Shown here: piece after piece, positions 8,149 to 21,830 of the stretch | Numbering within the stretch: position 1 is the first letter of the stretch | Layout of the letters: each line of letters begins with the position of its first letter | DNA from: Thermoplasmatales archaeon | Lineage (GTDB): Archaea > Thermoplasmatota > Thermoplasmata > Thermoplasmatales > Thermoplasmataceae | Length of the DNA: 64,000 bases | NCBI GenBank assembly: GCA_014874365.1 | Contig: JACWAH010000024.1 | Coordinates: forward strand, 124,001 to 188,000 | Direction: 5' to 3' | The notes under the pieces: model-generated | What the model was told of the DNA's origin: nothing | The model's input: only the letters and a program-made list of their open reading frames with translations | Database searches by the model: none | Made by a program: the position numbers and the translations under genes

Positions 8149-9294
8149 TTGACCCTGTCGAATTCAGATCATTCTAAGGAAGAGCAGAGAAAGAACGCAG
8201 TCAAGGAACTTCTTGAGGATAACCTGAAACTCGTAGAACAGTTTGGGGCAGAGTACGTTTCATCTATCCCTGATCTGCCGGATTTTTATACCTTTAATAA
8301 CGGTCTTATGTTTTCTCACCGAAACTTTCAGGATTTCCTTCTATCAATCAAGAAAGGCGAGAAAACTGCAATAGTTTCTGGATTGAACGCTAGTTCGTCC
8401 ATGCACATAGCGCATCTCTCTGTTTTTGATACGAATTTGTTCTTTCAGAGGAAATATGGTTCCAGGATTTTCCTGCCAATATCCGATGACGAAAGCTACG
8501 TCACCGGAAAGATAGCCTCCCAGGAAGAGGGGTTAAAGAAATCCCTGGTACTTTGCAAGAGCGTGATCGCATTGGGATTTGACATAAATAAGACGACAGT
8601 AACTATTGATCAAATTTATCCACAGATATACAACCTTGCGATTGCCATCTCAAGACGGATAACGCTTTCCACCGTAAAAGCCACATATGGATACACACCG
8701 GACAAAAATATTGGATTGCACTTTTATCCTGCTGTTCAGGCGGCGCATGTAGTATTTCCCAACCTTTTTGGCATTCCGAACGTGCTTGTTCCGATAGGGC
8801 CTGACGAGGATCCACACCTCAGGATATGCAGAGACGTCGCGGAACTGATGGGATACAGAAAACCTTCTGTGTTACACTCCATATTCCTCCCTGGAACAGA
8901 TGGCAGTAAAATGTCCAAGAGCAAGGATAACGCAATTTACCTGCTTGACAGCAAAAAGGAAGTGAGAAAGAAAATAATGAATGCCTTCAGTGGGGGGCAG
9001 GCGTCAATCGAAGAGCACAGAAAACTTGGCGGAGACCCTGAAATTGATATCCCTTTCACTTACCTGAAGTACTTCTTTTTGTCAAGCGCGGAATCCTTGA
9101 AGTTGGGTGATGAATATAGGAGGGGAGAAATCCTGAGCGGGGAGATGAAAGGGATGCTTCTTGAAAAAATAAACGAAAAACTAGACAAATTCAAGGAAGC
9201 ATATGACAAGGTCACTTACCAGCAGATGGACAAAATAATAATAAAGAATGAAGACGTAGACATCGTCAGTTTGTGTGAGAAATATGCCGTCTAG
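8149..9294 (+). CDS. trpS: Tryptophanyl-tRNA synthetase, archaeal type
   Basis: A 381-residue class I aminoacyl-tRNA synthetase that charges tRNA-Trp. The HIGH signature is HIAH at residues 86-89 and the KMSKS loop is intact at 254-258. The segment GPDEDPHLRICRDVAELMGYRKP is typical of eukaryote/archaeal-type TrpRS and separates it from TyrRS. Translation begins at a TTG behind a strong Shine-Dalgarno site. The gene is only 26 bases from the 5S rRNA and is probably cotranscribed with it. Its TAG stop overlaps the stop of the convergent mtnA gene in a shared CTAG. Confidence 0.92.
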   Translation: MTLSNSDHSKEEQRKNAVKELLEDNLKLVEQFGAEYVSSIPDLPDFYTFNNGLMFSHRNFQDFLLSIKKGEKTAIVSGLNASSSMHIAHLSVFDTNLFFQRKYGSRIFLPISDDESYVTGKIASQEEGLKKSLVLCKSVIALGFDINKTTVTIDQIYPQIYNLAIAISRRITLSTVKATYGYTPDKNIGLHFYPAVQAAHVVFPNLFGIPNVLVPIGPDEDPHLRICRDVAELMGYRKPSVLHSIFLPGTDGSKMSKSKDNAIYLLDSKKEVRKKIMNAFSGGQASIEEHRKLGGDPEIDIPFTYLKYFFLSSAESLKLGDEYRRGEILSGEMKGMLLEKINEKLDKFKEAYDKVTYQQMDKIIIKNEDVDIVSLCEKYAV

Positions 9295-10313
9295 TCCTCA
9301 CGCATAAACATATCTTTCTGTATCATCGACTTTAGGCTCTTTAACTCATTTGGCTTGAATATACCGTATTCGGTAATAAATGCGGTAACGTACTTTGCGG
9401 GTGTTACGTCAAACGCAGGGTTCATCGCCCTACTCTTTTCTGGTGCAATTCTCTTTCCAGCAATAGAAAGTACTTCTTCCTCCCCTCTCTCCTCAATCGG
9501 GATATCGTCCCCGGAATTTAAAGAGAAATCAAAAGTGCTCGCAGGAGCAGCCACAAAGAATGGCACGTCATTTTCATGTGCGACAACAGCTTTTTCGTAA
9601 GTCCCAATCTTATTGGCGAAGTCTCCGCTCGCTGTAATTCTGTCTGCCCCTACAATTGCAAGGTCGACCTGTTTAGTGTGCATAAAATGACCTGCGGCGT
9701 TATCAGCGATAACTGCATGTGATATTCCCTCATTCTGGAGTTCCCAGGCCGTAAGTTTTGATCCCTGCAGTCTGGGCCTGGTTTCGTCCACAAAGACGAA
9801 GATGTCCTTGCCATTGTGTGCTGCGATTCGAATCGGTGCAAGAGCGGTTCCCCACTCGGTCACTGCAAGCGCACCGGCGTTGCAGTGCGTCAGTATCTTT
9901 GCCTTGTGCGGAATCAGGTTATCTCCATATTCTCCTATCTTTCTGCACCTGTTGGTTATTTCCTGGGAATATCTCCTTGCCGCTTCAACTGTAAAGTTAT
10001 TGCTGATCATGAACTTAATTGCTTTAAACAGATCAAATGCTGTTGGCCTAGTGCTCCCTATGAGCTTTGTTGCCGCATCCATATCCTCGTGATTTGATTT
10101 TGCCATAGCAAGACCCCAGGCAGCAGCGATCCCTATAGCGGGAGCGCCTCTCACCACCATTTCTTTTATAGAATAAGCAATGTCCTGCGAATTCTTTGCC
10201 CTGTAAAATTCGACTTTTTCGGGTAGCATCCTCTGGTCAATCATCACTACCTCATTGTTTTCGTACCAAACTGCCTTTAATTTCTTGAGGTTTCCTTCGA
10301 ACTCAAAGTTCAT
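9291..10313 (-). CDS. mtnA: S-methyl-5-thioribose-1-phosphate isomerase (aIF2B-like)
   Basis: A 340-residue member of the eIF2B-alpha/MtnA family. Characteristic motifs are VRGAPAIGIAAAWG, LTHCNAGALA with the catalytic Cys, VDETRPRLQGSKLTAWEL, VGADRITASGDFANKIGTY and the Asp in that loop. It isomerises methylthioribose-1-phosphate to the ribulose form in methionine salvage. Some archaeal relatives instead act on ribose-1,5-bisphosphate or AMP-derived sugars, but the ETRPRLQG motif favours MtnA. It starts at an ATG with an AT-rich element (CTAATTTTAC, minus strand) about 25 bases upstream. Confidence 0.85.
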   Translation of the reverse strand: MNFEFEGNLKKLKAVWYENNEVVMIDQRMLPEKVEFYRAKNSQDIAYSIKEMVVRGAPAIGIAAAWGLAMAKSNHEDMDAATKLIGSTRPTAFDLFKAIKFMISNNFTVEAARRYSQEITNRCRKIGEYGDNLIPHKAKILTHCNAGALAVTEWGTALAPIRIAAHNGKDIFVFVDETRPRLQGSKLTAWELQNEGISHAVIADNAAGHFMHTKQVDLAIVGADRITASGDFANKIGTYEKAVVAHENDVPFFVAAPASTFDFSLNSGDDIPIEERGEEEVLSIAGKRIAPEKSRAMNPAFDVTPAKYVTAFITEYGIFKPNELKSLKSMIQKDMFMRED

Positions 10314-10370
10314 GCAGGTTGATTCCTGAATCGTAAAATTAGTTTTCTATCGCTTTGCCTTAAAAGAATC

Positions 10371-10378
10371 TTTATATT
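10371..10378 (+). promoter_or_regulatory. TATA box of the tRNA-Lys / RNA polymerase operon
   Basis: TTTATATT lies about 34 bases before the first base of tRNA-Lys, giving a start of transcription a few bases ahead of the tRNA. No TATA-like element lies between the tRNA and rpoH. Confidence 0.45.
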
Positions 10379-10408
10379 GAGACAAAATATCGGCGTGCTC
10401 TGGTTGTT

Positions 10409-10482
10409 GGGCCCATAGCTCAGCTAGGTAGAGCATCTGGCTTTTAACCAGGTGGTCGGGGGTCCGAATCCCCCTGGGCCCG
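10409..10482 (+). tRNA. tRNA-Lys (anticodon TTT)
   Basis: A full cloverleaf of 74 bases: acceptor GGGCCCA paired with TGGGCCC, D arm GCTCAGCTAGGTAGAGC, anticodon stem TCTGG/CCAGG around loop CTTTTAA giving anticodon TTT, and T arm GGGGGTCCGAATCCCCC. The discriminator is G and CCA is not encoded. The rpoH start codon is only 13 bases downstream. Confidence 0.95.
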
Positions 10483-10486
10483 CAGT

Positions 10487-10491
10487 GGTGA
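10487..10491 (+). promoter_or_regulatory. Shine-Dalgarno site for rpoH
   Basis: GGTGA lies 4 bases before the rpoH ATG in the 13-base spacer after tRNA-Lys. It implies ribosome loading on a leadered message, either a tRNA-mRNA transcript or its processed 3' product. Confidence 0.5.
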
Positions 10492-10495
10492 AAAA

Positions 10496-10759
10496 ATGAC
10501 GAAGATAAACGTACTCAAACACGATATGGTTCCTGAACACCAAATCGTCGGAAAAGACGAAGAGGAAAGAGTTTTAAAGGAATTAAAGATAGGGAAAGAC
10601 TTGTTACCCAGAATAAATAGATTTGACCCTGCAATTAAGGCTCTTGAAGAAATTAATGGACCGATCGACGATGATACTTTGATCAGGATTACAAGGAAGA
10701 GTCCTACCGCAGGAATATCCGTATATTACAGGGTGGTGGAAGGCGGTTTATTCAAATGA
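10496..10759 (+). CDS. rpoH: RNA polymerase subunit H (Rpo5)
   Basis: An 87-residue protein equal to the C-terminal domain of eukaryotic Rpb5. The N-terminus INVLKHDMVPEHQIV and the segment ITRKSPTAGISVYYRVV are the family signature. It sits in the jaw of RNA polymerase and touches downstream DNA. It opens the rpoH-rpoB-rpoA1-rpoA2-nusA series, and its TGA overlaps the rpoB ATG (ATGA). Confidence 0.95.
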   Translation: MTKINVLKHDMVPEHQIVGKDEEERVLKELKIGKDLLPRINRFDPAIKALEEINGPIDDDTLIRITRKSPTAGISVYYRVVEGGLFK

Positions 10760-13700
10760 AGGAAATTATTGATGCTTTTTTCAGAACTAAAGGGGTTGTA
10801 AACCATCAGATCGAATCCATGAATTATTTTGTTGCAACAAAAGACAATCCAACAAGTGTAATGCAGCAAATTGTTGACGAGACCAAGATTTCTGACGATG
10901 ATGAGCCAGGAATCATTTTACTGGACAAGGCAAAAACAAACGGAAAAGAAATCAAGATTATTTACGGAAGGACTAAAGACAGGAATGGAAAGATTTCGTC
11001 ACCGACCATTTGGGTTGATAAGCCGGAAATCAAGGAAGCATCCGGTGCTGCAAACCAGATAACGCCAAATGAGGCAAGACTAAGGGATCTAAATTATCTT
11101 GCTCCAATCAACCTGAAAGTCAGGATAGTTGAAGACGGAGTTGAAAGAGATTCAGAAACCATCAGGATAGGAGAGCTCCCTGTAATGATACGCTCCAAAA
11201 TATGCACTCTCACCGGGAATGCTCTGGATCAGTATATTGAAAAGAACAACGGTCCTATTAATGGTACCAGGGAAGAGAAACTCCAGTACGTGGGAGAAGA
11301 CCCTATAGACCCGGGAGGATATTTCATTATCGGGGGATCGGAAAGAGCCATTGTGTCCCTCGAAGACCTTGCACCAAACAGGATTCTTGTTGAGTCTGAA
11401 GAGAAATACGAAAGCATGGTGGAAGTAGCCAAGGTATTTTCCCAGAAAGGAGGATTCCGCGCTTTAACCTCGATGGAAAAAGCGAGTGACGGCATAATCA
11501 ACGTAACAATTCCAAGCGTTGCAGGAACTATACCGCTTTCAATTTTGATGAAAGCCCTTGGCATGGACAAAGACTCAGAAATTCACGACGCGATATTCTC
11601 CTCCGCGAGGATGGAACCTATAATTTACGCTAATATCGAGGAGGCAAAAAACCCGAAGCTTCTCCCTCCAAGTGGGATTAACAACACCGAAGAAGGAATA
11701 ATTTACTTAGAAAAGAGATTTGCGTCAGGGCAGGCCAAGGAATACAGGGAGAAAAAGATCTCGCAGATGCTGGACAAATCCCTCTTGCCACATTTGGGGG
11801 ACTCAGCTCAAGAAAGGTACAAGAAAGCCATCTACCTGGGCAGAATGGCCAGGGCACTCCTAGAACTAACTCTGGGAATGAGGAAAGAGGACGATAAGGA
11901 TCACCTGGCGAATAAGAGAATCAAGCTTTCTGGCGATCTTCTCGACGAAATTTTCAGGGGAGCATTCCAATCCGTGATGAAAGATCTGAAATACCAGTTG
12001 GAAAGGACTTACAACAGGAGGAAGGGAATAAAGCTCAAGCCTGCAGTAAGGCAGGATTTACTAACTCAGAAACTGTTGCACGCAATGTCAACTGGAAATT
12101 GGTCCGGCGGAAGAACCGGGATTTCACAGCTTCTCGACAGAGTATCAAACGTTAGCACCTTGAGTCACCTGAGAAGAATTATATCACCACTGACCAGGTC
12201 GCAGCCTCACTTCGAAGCTAGGGACCTTCACCCAACACAATGGGGGAGAATATGCCCAAATGAAACGCCAGAAGGACAGAATTGTGGCTTAGTTAAGAAC
12301 GCTACTCTTGTGATCAACGTAACAGAAGGTGTGGATGAAGCTCCGGTGCTGGATGCTCTTAGCAAGAACGGTGTCGAAGAGAGGCTTGGGAAATCAGTTA
12401 ATGGCAGGGTCTACCTCAACGGTGACCTGATCGGTTACCATAAGGATCTCCCCACCCTGACTGTGAAAATGAGAGAACTTAGAAGAAAAGGGCTTCTCTC
12501 TGACGAAGTCAACATGAGACACGATGAGAATACAGATGAACTAATAATAAACTGCGACAGAGGAAGAATCAGAAGGCCTTTGATTGTTCTGCAGGATGGA
12601 AACACCACTCTTAACTCAAAGGACTTAAAGATGCTGGAAACTGGCGAGAAAACCATAATGGACCTCACCAGGGAAGGAAAATTGGAATGGATTGATGCTG
12701 AAGAAGAGGAAAACCTCCTAATTTCGGTATATGCGTATGCCCATCCTGAGAAATGCAAGAATTGTGGAGAGTTTCTTTCCAGAAGCCAGGTAATTTGGGT
12801 GGATCTTGGAGAAGATCAACGAGCTCCTAAGGAATTCAAAGTCAGATGTGAAAAATGCAAGAACATAATGACTGTTCAAAGTACACTGAGCAAAGATCAT
12901 ACTCACCTGGAAGTGGATCCTTACCTTTTGCTGGGCGTCACCGCTTCAGTTACACCATACCCCGAACACAATTCTTCACCCAGAATAACTATGGCGGCTG
13001 CAATGACTAAGCAATCCATTGGACTTTCATCTTCTAATTTCAGGATCAGAAGCGATACCAGAAGTCACTTTTTGCACTATCCTCAGATCCCTCTTGTTAC
13101 AACAAAAGTAATGGACTATATCAATTACGACAAGAAACCTGCTGGGCAGAACCTGGTAGTCGCAATCCTCTCGTATGAGGGATACAACATTCAGGACGCG
13201 ATTGTCGTAAACAGGGCCGCAGTTGAAAGAGGACTGGGCAGAAGTTCATTTTTCAGGACCTATACAGCTGAAGAAAGGAGATACCCGGGCGGGCAGGAAG
13301 ATAGATTTGAAATTCCAACCCACGACGTTCTAGGGGCAAGAGCTGAAGAATATTACAAGAACTTAGATGAGAACGGGATCATATTCCCAGAATCCTATGT
13401 AGAAGGATCGGATGTGCTTGTAGGTAAAACCTCCCCTCCTAGATTCCTTGAAGAAGGTGCCGAAAAGCTAGGGCCACAGAGGAGAAGGGAATCATCAATT
13501 ACCATCAGGCCCAATGAAAGTGGCTTTGTGGACAATGTAATTCTTACGGTATCTGAAAGCAACAGCAGAGTTGTCAAGATCAGGGTCAGGAGTGACAGAG
13601 TGCCTGAACTGGGGGACAAATTCGCTTCAAGGCATGGGCAAAAAGGAGTTATCGGGGTAATAGTGCCACAGGAAGACATGCCCTTTACGGAAGAAGGAAT

Positions 13701-14351
13701 AATCCCTGATATTATCATCAATCCCCATGGAATTCCATCGCGAATGACAGTAGGACACATCCTCGAAATGATTGGCGGGAAAGTTACATCCATGAAAGGA
13801 GGAAGAATCGATGGAACTATCTTCAGTGGAGACGAGGAACAGTCACTGAGGGAAGAGCTGATCAAATACGGTTTCAGGAGGTCATCTTCTGAAGTAATGT
13901 ATGATGGAATACTCGGTTCTAAATTCAAGACTGACGTTTTCACAGGAATAATCTATTATCAGAAACTGCACCACATGGTGGCAGGGAAATTCCATGCAAG
14001 ATCAAGAGGACCAGTTCAGATACTGACAAGACAGCCCACAGAAGGAAGATCCAGGCAGGGAGGTCTCAGGTTTGGTGAAATGGAAAGGGATACACTGATT
14101 GCCCATGGCGCAGCTATGGTGATTAAAGATAGGTTATTGGACCAGAGTGATGGCACCATTCTTTACGTTTGCGGGAACCCGGCTTGCGGACACCTTGCAG
14201 TGTTTGACAGGAAAAGAGGTAGCATAAAGTGCCCAGTTTGCGGTAATACTGGTAATATACATCCGGTGGAAACCAGCTACGCCTTCAAGCTTATGCGTGA
14301 TGAGTTGAGCACAATGGGTGTAATGATGCGACTTGTTCTGGGTGATCTGCG

Positions 14352-14355
<4 letters not shown>
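10756..14355 (+). CDS. rpoB: RNA polymerase subunit B (Rpo2), undivided
   Basis: A 1199-residue catalytic subunit, homologous to eukaryotic Rpb2 and bacterial beta. It is one chain, not split into B' and B''. GDKFASRHGQKGVIG near residue 953 carries the conserved Lys and His around the active site. A first cysteine group CKNCGEF...CEKCKN lies near residue 660, and a C-terminal zinc ribbon CGNPACGH...CPVCGN near 1140-1165. ATGA overlaps join it to rpoH upstream and rpoA1 downstream, so the subunits are probably made in step. Confidence 0.97.
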
Positions 14356-18541
<4,186 letters not shown>

Positions 18542-18547
18542 TCGGTC

Positions 18548-18979
18548 TTGCCAAACGAGATTACAATAGACAACAAGCTGATGGGTTACATTGCCCTGTT
18601 TGAGAAAGTCACTCACGAATCCTTGAGGGAGTGTCTGGAAACAGAGGATATAGTTCTATTCATAGTAAACGAAAAGAAGATTGGTAACATATTCAAGTAT
18701 AATCCAGAGGTTATCACCATCCTGAAAGAAAGAATAAAAAAGCACATAATTATGGCAGAGGCATCCAGGGACCTTCTCACGATGACCAGGAACATTCTCT
18801 TCAGGTACGGGATCAAAGAGATTCACATCAACTGGAAAGAAGGACAGACTGACATACAGGTTGTTGTGGCCCAGGAAGAGATTGGCAGAGTGATAGGAAA
18901 GGAAGGACGAAACATCAAGCTGTTCAAGGAAGTTCTTGCAAGGTACTTCCCGGTTCATTCACTCTCAGTGAAGCAATAA
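18548..18979 (+). CDS. nusA: NusA-like KH-domain protein
   Basis: A 143-residue archaeal NusA-type protein with KH domains; the signature is EEIGRVIGKEGRNIKLF near residues 112-128. Archaeal NusA lacks the bacterial RNAP-binding and S1 domains and binds RNA; it is normally encoded beside the RNA polymerase genes, as here. It begins at TTG six bases after the rpoA2 stop. The ribosomal L30e gene that often lies between rpoA2 and nusA in archaea is absent, and no rps12 follows. Confidence 0.9.
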   Translation: MPNEITIDNKLMGYIALFEKVTHESLRECLETEDIVLFIVNEKKIGNIFKYNPEVITILKERIKKHIIMAEASRDLLTMTRNILFRYGIKEIHINWKEGQTDIQVVVAQEEIGRVIGKEGRNIKLFKEVLARYFPVHSLSVKQ

Positions 18980-19129
18980 TGCATTTTTTCCTTATAGGAT
19001 TCTTCCAGATTTTAACTGTCAACAGGCCTGTTTATACCAGTGTTGCTTTAATTTTTGTCCAGGAAAAGGCATGGGAAAGAATTAGTTTTCTCGTGCAACT
19101 TTTAAATATTGCAATTAATTCTTCGTAAT

Positions 19130-19936
19130 GTGGCAGATATTTTCGAGGAAGAGCTAGAGTTCACCGGCAGGGATGGCACACAGATCCGATCTTTTATGGC
19201 AGGCCCGAAAGATTCGGATCCTCATCCTGCTATCATTGTGATTCAGGAAATATGGGGACTCACACCTTTCATACGGGACGTTTGCAGGCTGCTGAGCAGG
19301 GAGGGATATTATACAATTGGGCCGCACCTCTACTCCAAGAAAGGCATAGTTGAGCTGCTCACGGAAGAAAACATCATGGACACAATGAGACCGCTATGGT
19401 CCATTTCTGCAGAAGATAGAAGGAAGCAGGAAACACTCGACAATATGATCTCAAAAATGAACGAAACACAAAGGAAGGTTGCGCAAATTTTGATGAAGGA
19501 ACGCGGGTCACTGGAAAAGGATCTCCTTGCGTACATTGAAGACGCTTATGATTTTATAAAGAAAAAGAGAAAAGTCAGCACAATTGGAGTTGTGGGTTTC
19601 TGCATGGGTGGCGGCCTTTCATTTAAAATTTCCACAATGATCCCTTTTGACGCAACTGTCGTGTTTTATGGAGCTAATCCTAGCCCAATAGAAAGCCTTT
19701 CAAATATTAAGGGGGAAGTTCTGGGAATCTATGCAGGGGAAGACAGCGGTATCAACGAGGGGTTGCCCGATCTTCTTTCCGGAGTAGTTAAACACCACGT
19801 GAAATTTCAGTTGAATATTTACCCAGGCTCCCAGCATGCTTTCTTCAATCACAATTCGATGAGTTACAATAAGGGTGCATCTGAACTGGCGAGCCAGCAA
19901 ATGCTATCATTCTTTTCGAGAACCCTGGTGAAATAG
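19130..19936 (+). CDS. Dienelactone hydrolase family protein
   Basis: A 268-residue alpha/beta hydrolase. The triad of the family is visible: Cys158 in GVVGFCMGGGL, Asp205 in AGEDSGI and His236 in GSQHAFFN. Dienelactone hydrolases open lactone or ester rings; the true substrate here is unknown. A TATA-like CTTTTAAATATT about 25 bases upstream supports the GTG at 19130 and rules against the in-frame TTG at 19109, which would lie inside the promoter. An insertion rich in charged residues (about 75-125) between the strands forms a lid-like helical region. Confidence 0.82.
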   Translation: MADIFEEELEFTGRDGTQIRSFMAGPKDSDPHPAIIVIQEIWGLTPFIRDVCRLLSREGYYTIGPHLYSKKGIVELLTEENIMDTMRPLWSISAEDRRKQETLDNMISKMNETQRKVAQILMKERGSLEKDLLAYIEDAYDFIKKKRKVSTIGVVGFCMGGGLSFKISTMIPFDATVVFYGANPSPIESLSNIKGEVLGIYAGEDSGINEGLPDLLSGVVKHHVKFQLNIYPGSQHAFFNHNSMSYNKGASELASQQMLSFFSRTLVK

Positions 19937-20077
19937 TTGGCCGAAACTGAATACGCCGATGGAATAGTCGACGGGTGCTTCCTTACGTGGGTCGAAGTTA
20001 CGGCAAAATACAAAGACAAACTTGGTAAGGAAAATAAAAAGCTCTTTAACAATTACGCAGACGGGAAGGAAAGATGA
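19937..20077 (+). CDS. Small hypothetical protein, 46 residues
   Basis: A TTG-initiated frame, LAETEYADGIVDGCFLTWVE continuing to NNYADGKER, begins on the base after the hydrolase stop and ends 3 bases before the start of the next gene. The tight packing between two real genes and the highly charged, soluble composition argue that it is translated. I do not recognise a family; one Cys, no membrane segment. Confidence 0.5.
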   Translation: MAETEYADGIVDGCFLTWVEVTAKYKDKLGKENKKLFNNYADGKER

Positions 20078-20080
20078 AGT

Positions 20081-21433
20081 TTGCGTGAATTCAACATAAA
20101 TACAAGGAAACTTGAAATCGGCAATATCGGAAATAAGCTTTTTGACGTGATAATCGTAGGAGGCGGGATTACCGGGGCAGGAACTGCAAATGCTCTCTCT
20201 ACAACGGGACTGAAGGTACTGCTGCTCGAGAAGGGCGATTTCGCGTCAGGTACCAGTTCAGCTTCATCAAAATTGATACATGGCGGATTGAGGTATTTGC
20301 AACAGGGGAGGATTTTCCTGACGAAGGATCTTATCAGGGAAAGGGAATATCTCCTCAGAAACACCAGTATAGTGAAGAAAATTGGATTCAGAATTTTAAT
20401 TGACGGGTACTCTCCATCAGGTTTATCCATAAAATTCGGCCTGTTCCTTTATTCAATGCTTTCCGGAAAACCAAGGATTCCTCGGTTTACTGTAAACAAT
20501 GGCGAATTAGTGCCTGAAGTCAAGGGTTACTATTCCTTCTACGACGCAATGACTGATGATTCAACACTGGTAATTCACAACATTGCAAGCGCAACTATGA
20601 GGGGAGTGGTGTGCCTGAATTATTGCAGGGTAACGGGAATCCAGGAGGATGACGCAGTCAGGGTCGAGTTCCTGGACGTTACAACAAACAGGAAAGCATA
20701 CGTCAGCGGCAAACTTATAATTAATTGTGCTGGCCCCTGGGCAGACAATGTTCAGCTACTCGCTGGAAAAGCCAGTAACGGTGCTAAACTTAGTGGGGGA
20801 ACGCATATTGTCGTGGATAAATCTCTATATGAAGGCGAAGATGCGATCGCGTTCTTTTCGCATCTTGATGGGAGGCAGATGTTCATTATTCCGCGCGAGA
20901 AAGTCAACATAATAGGCACAACTGATATACTTACAACTTCGCCTGACAACAATGTGCCAACTGGTGAGGAGATTGAGTATCTGATTAAAAGTGCCCAGAG
21001 ACTGATCCCTCAATTGAAACAGAGTTCAGTGCTTGCGTCTTTTTATGGTACCAGGCCTCTCCTGGGCCATGGGAAAGATCCGGGGAAGGTCACCCGTAAT
21101 TTCAGGATATTAGAGAACGGAAAAATGCTTTCTGTATATGGAGTGAAACTGACGGATTTTCGGAAAGCCTCAAGAAAAGTTGCACAGAGGATTTCAAAGA
21201 AGCTTGGAGCCCCCGCACTGGCAAAAGAAATCCCGACAATTGATTACACCAGGCCCGAAAACCTTACAGTTGAATACATTCTCAATTTTGAATGCCCTTT
21301 GACCGTTGAGGACATTATCCGGAGAAGAATTCCAGTTGAAATCTACGATCCGCTGGGCAAAGAGAAATTGGTTCATGAGTGTGAAGAGTTTGTAAAAGAA
21401 GGGAAGCTGGTTAAGTCAATAATGACTGTATAA
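20081..21433 (+). CDS. glpD: FAD-dependent glycerol-3-phosphate dehydrogenase
   Basis: A 450-residue flavoenzyme that oxidises sn-glycerol-3-phosphate to dihydroxyacetone phosphate and gives electrons to the quinone pool. The FAD motif DVIIVGGGITGAGTA is at about residues 23-37, followed by LLEKGDFASGTSSASSKLIHGGLRYL, the signature of GlpA/GlpD. A second conserved stretch is IIPREKVNIIGTTD. It starts at TTG just after the 46-residue gene. No glycerol kinase is nearby. In archaea the enzyme may also serve lipid breakdown, where sn-G3P comes from bacterial lipids. Confidence 0.88.
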   Translation: MREFNINTRKLEIGNIGNKLFDVIIVGGGITGAGTANALSTTGLKVLLLEKGDFASGTSSASSKLIHGGLRYLQQGRIFLTKDLIREREYLLRNTSIVKKIGFRILIDGYSPSGLSIKFGLFLYSMLSGKPRIPRFTVNNGELVPEVKGYYSFYDAMTDDSTLVIHNIASATMRGVVCLNYCRVTGIQEDDAVRVEFLDVTTNRKAYVSGKLIINCAGPWADNVQLLAGKASNGAKLSGGTHIVVDKSLYEGEDAIAFFSHLDGRQMFIIPREKVNIIGTTDILTTSPDNNVPTGEEIEYLIKSAQRLIPQLKQSSVLASFYGTRPLLGHGKDPGKVTRNFRILENGKMLSVYGVKLTDFRKASRKVAQRISKKLGAPALAKEIPTIDYTRPENLTVEYILNFECPLTVEDIIRRRIPVEIYDPLGKEKLVHECEEFVKEGKLVKSIMTV

Positions 21434-21437
21434 TATA
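21429..21437 (+). promoter_or_regulatory. TATA box of tRNA-Arg overlapping the glpD stop
   Basis: TATAATATA covers the TAA stop of the dehydrogenase gene and is centred about 23 bases before tRNA-Arg. It gives the tRNA its own promoter within the end of the upstream gene. Confidence 0.5.
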
Positions 21438-21455
21438 CCAAACGAATGCTGTAGT

Positions 21456-21529
21456 GGGCTTGTGAGGTAGCCAGGACATCCTGTTGGCCTTCGGAGCCTA
21501 TTACCCGGGTTCGAATCCCGGCAAGCCCG
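21456..21529 (+). tRNA. tRNA-Arg (anticodon TCG)
   Basis: A 74-base cloverleaf: acceptor GGGCTTG/CAAGCCC with discriminator G, D arm with AGG/CCT stem, anticodon stem TTGGC/GCCTA around loop CTTCGGA giving anticodon TCG, and T arm CCGGGTTCGAATCCCGG. The anticodon stem has a T-T mismatch at its second pair (28-42). CCA is not encoded. Confidence 0.85.
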
Positions 21530-21830
21530 TTTCATTAATTGTACGAAGTGATCCCCCGTAAATATCCTGTTTTTCTTAACCAGGTATTGAAACGATGGGC
21601 GGAGATGACGATTTCAGGTAGAACTTGAAAGCCATGTGCAGGTATTGGAATTAGCCGCTATTTTCTAATTTCCACTGCACACACCATTTAGATGACAATT
21701 AAAGACCTCAAAGGCACCATACTTTGAGGATCTGGAAGGTAAAAATCATCAAAAATTCAGGGAACTGTATTAGCATGAGGAATCCAGTACCTTAACAGAA
21801 AAGTTAATTCAAATTAAATAATTTCTAGCA
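21530..21830. other. Intergenic region with a perfect 8-bp hairpin
   Basis: About 300 bases between tRNA-Arg and the methyltransferase. The only structure I see is CCTCAAAG (21706-21713) facing CTTTGAGG (21722-21729) over an 8-base loop. A TATA-like AATTAAATAAT near 21811-21821 serves the next gene. Confidence 0.45.

Noticed and set aside
13395-13943. Minus-strand open frame of 182 codons inside rpoB
   Set aside because: It is the shadow of a conserved coding region in another frame and has no family features.
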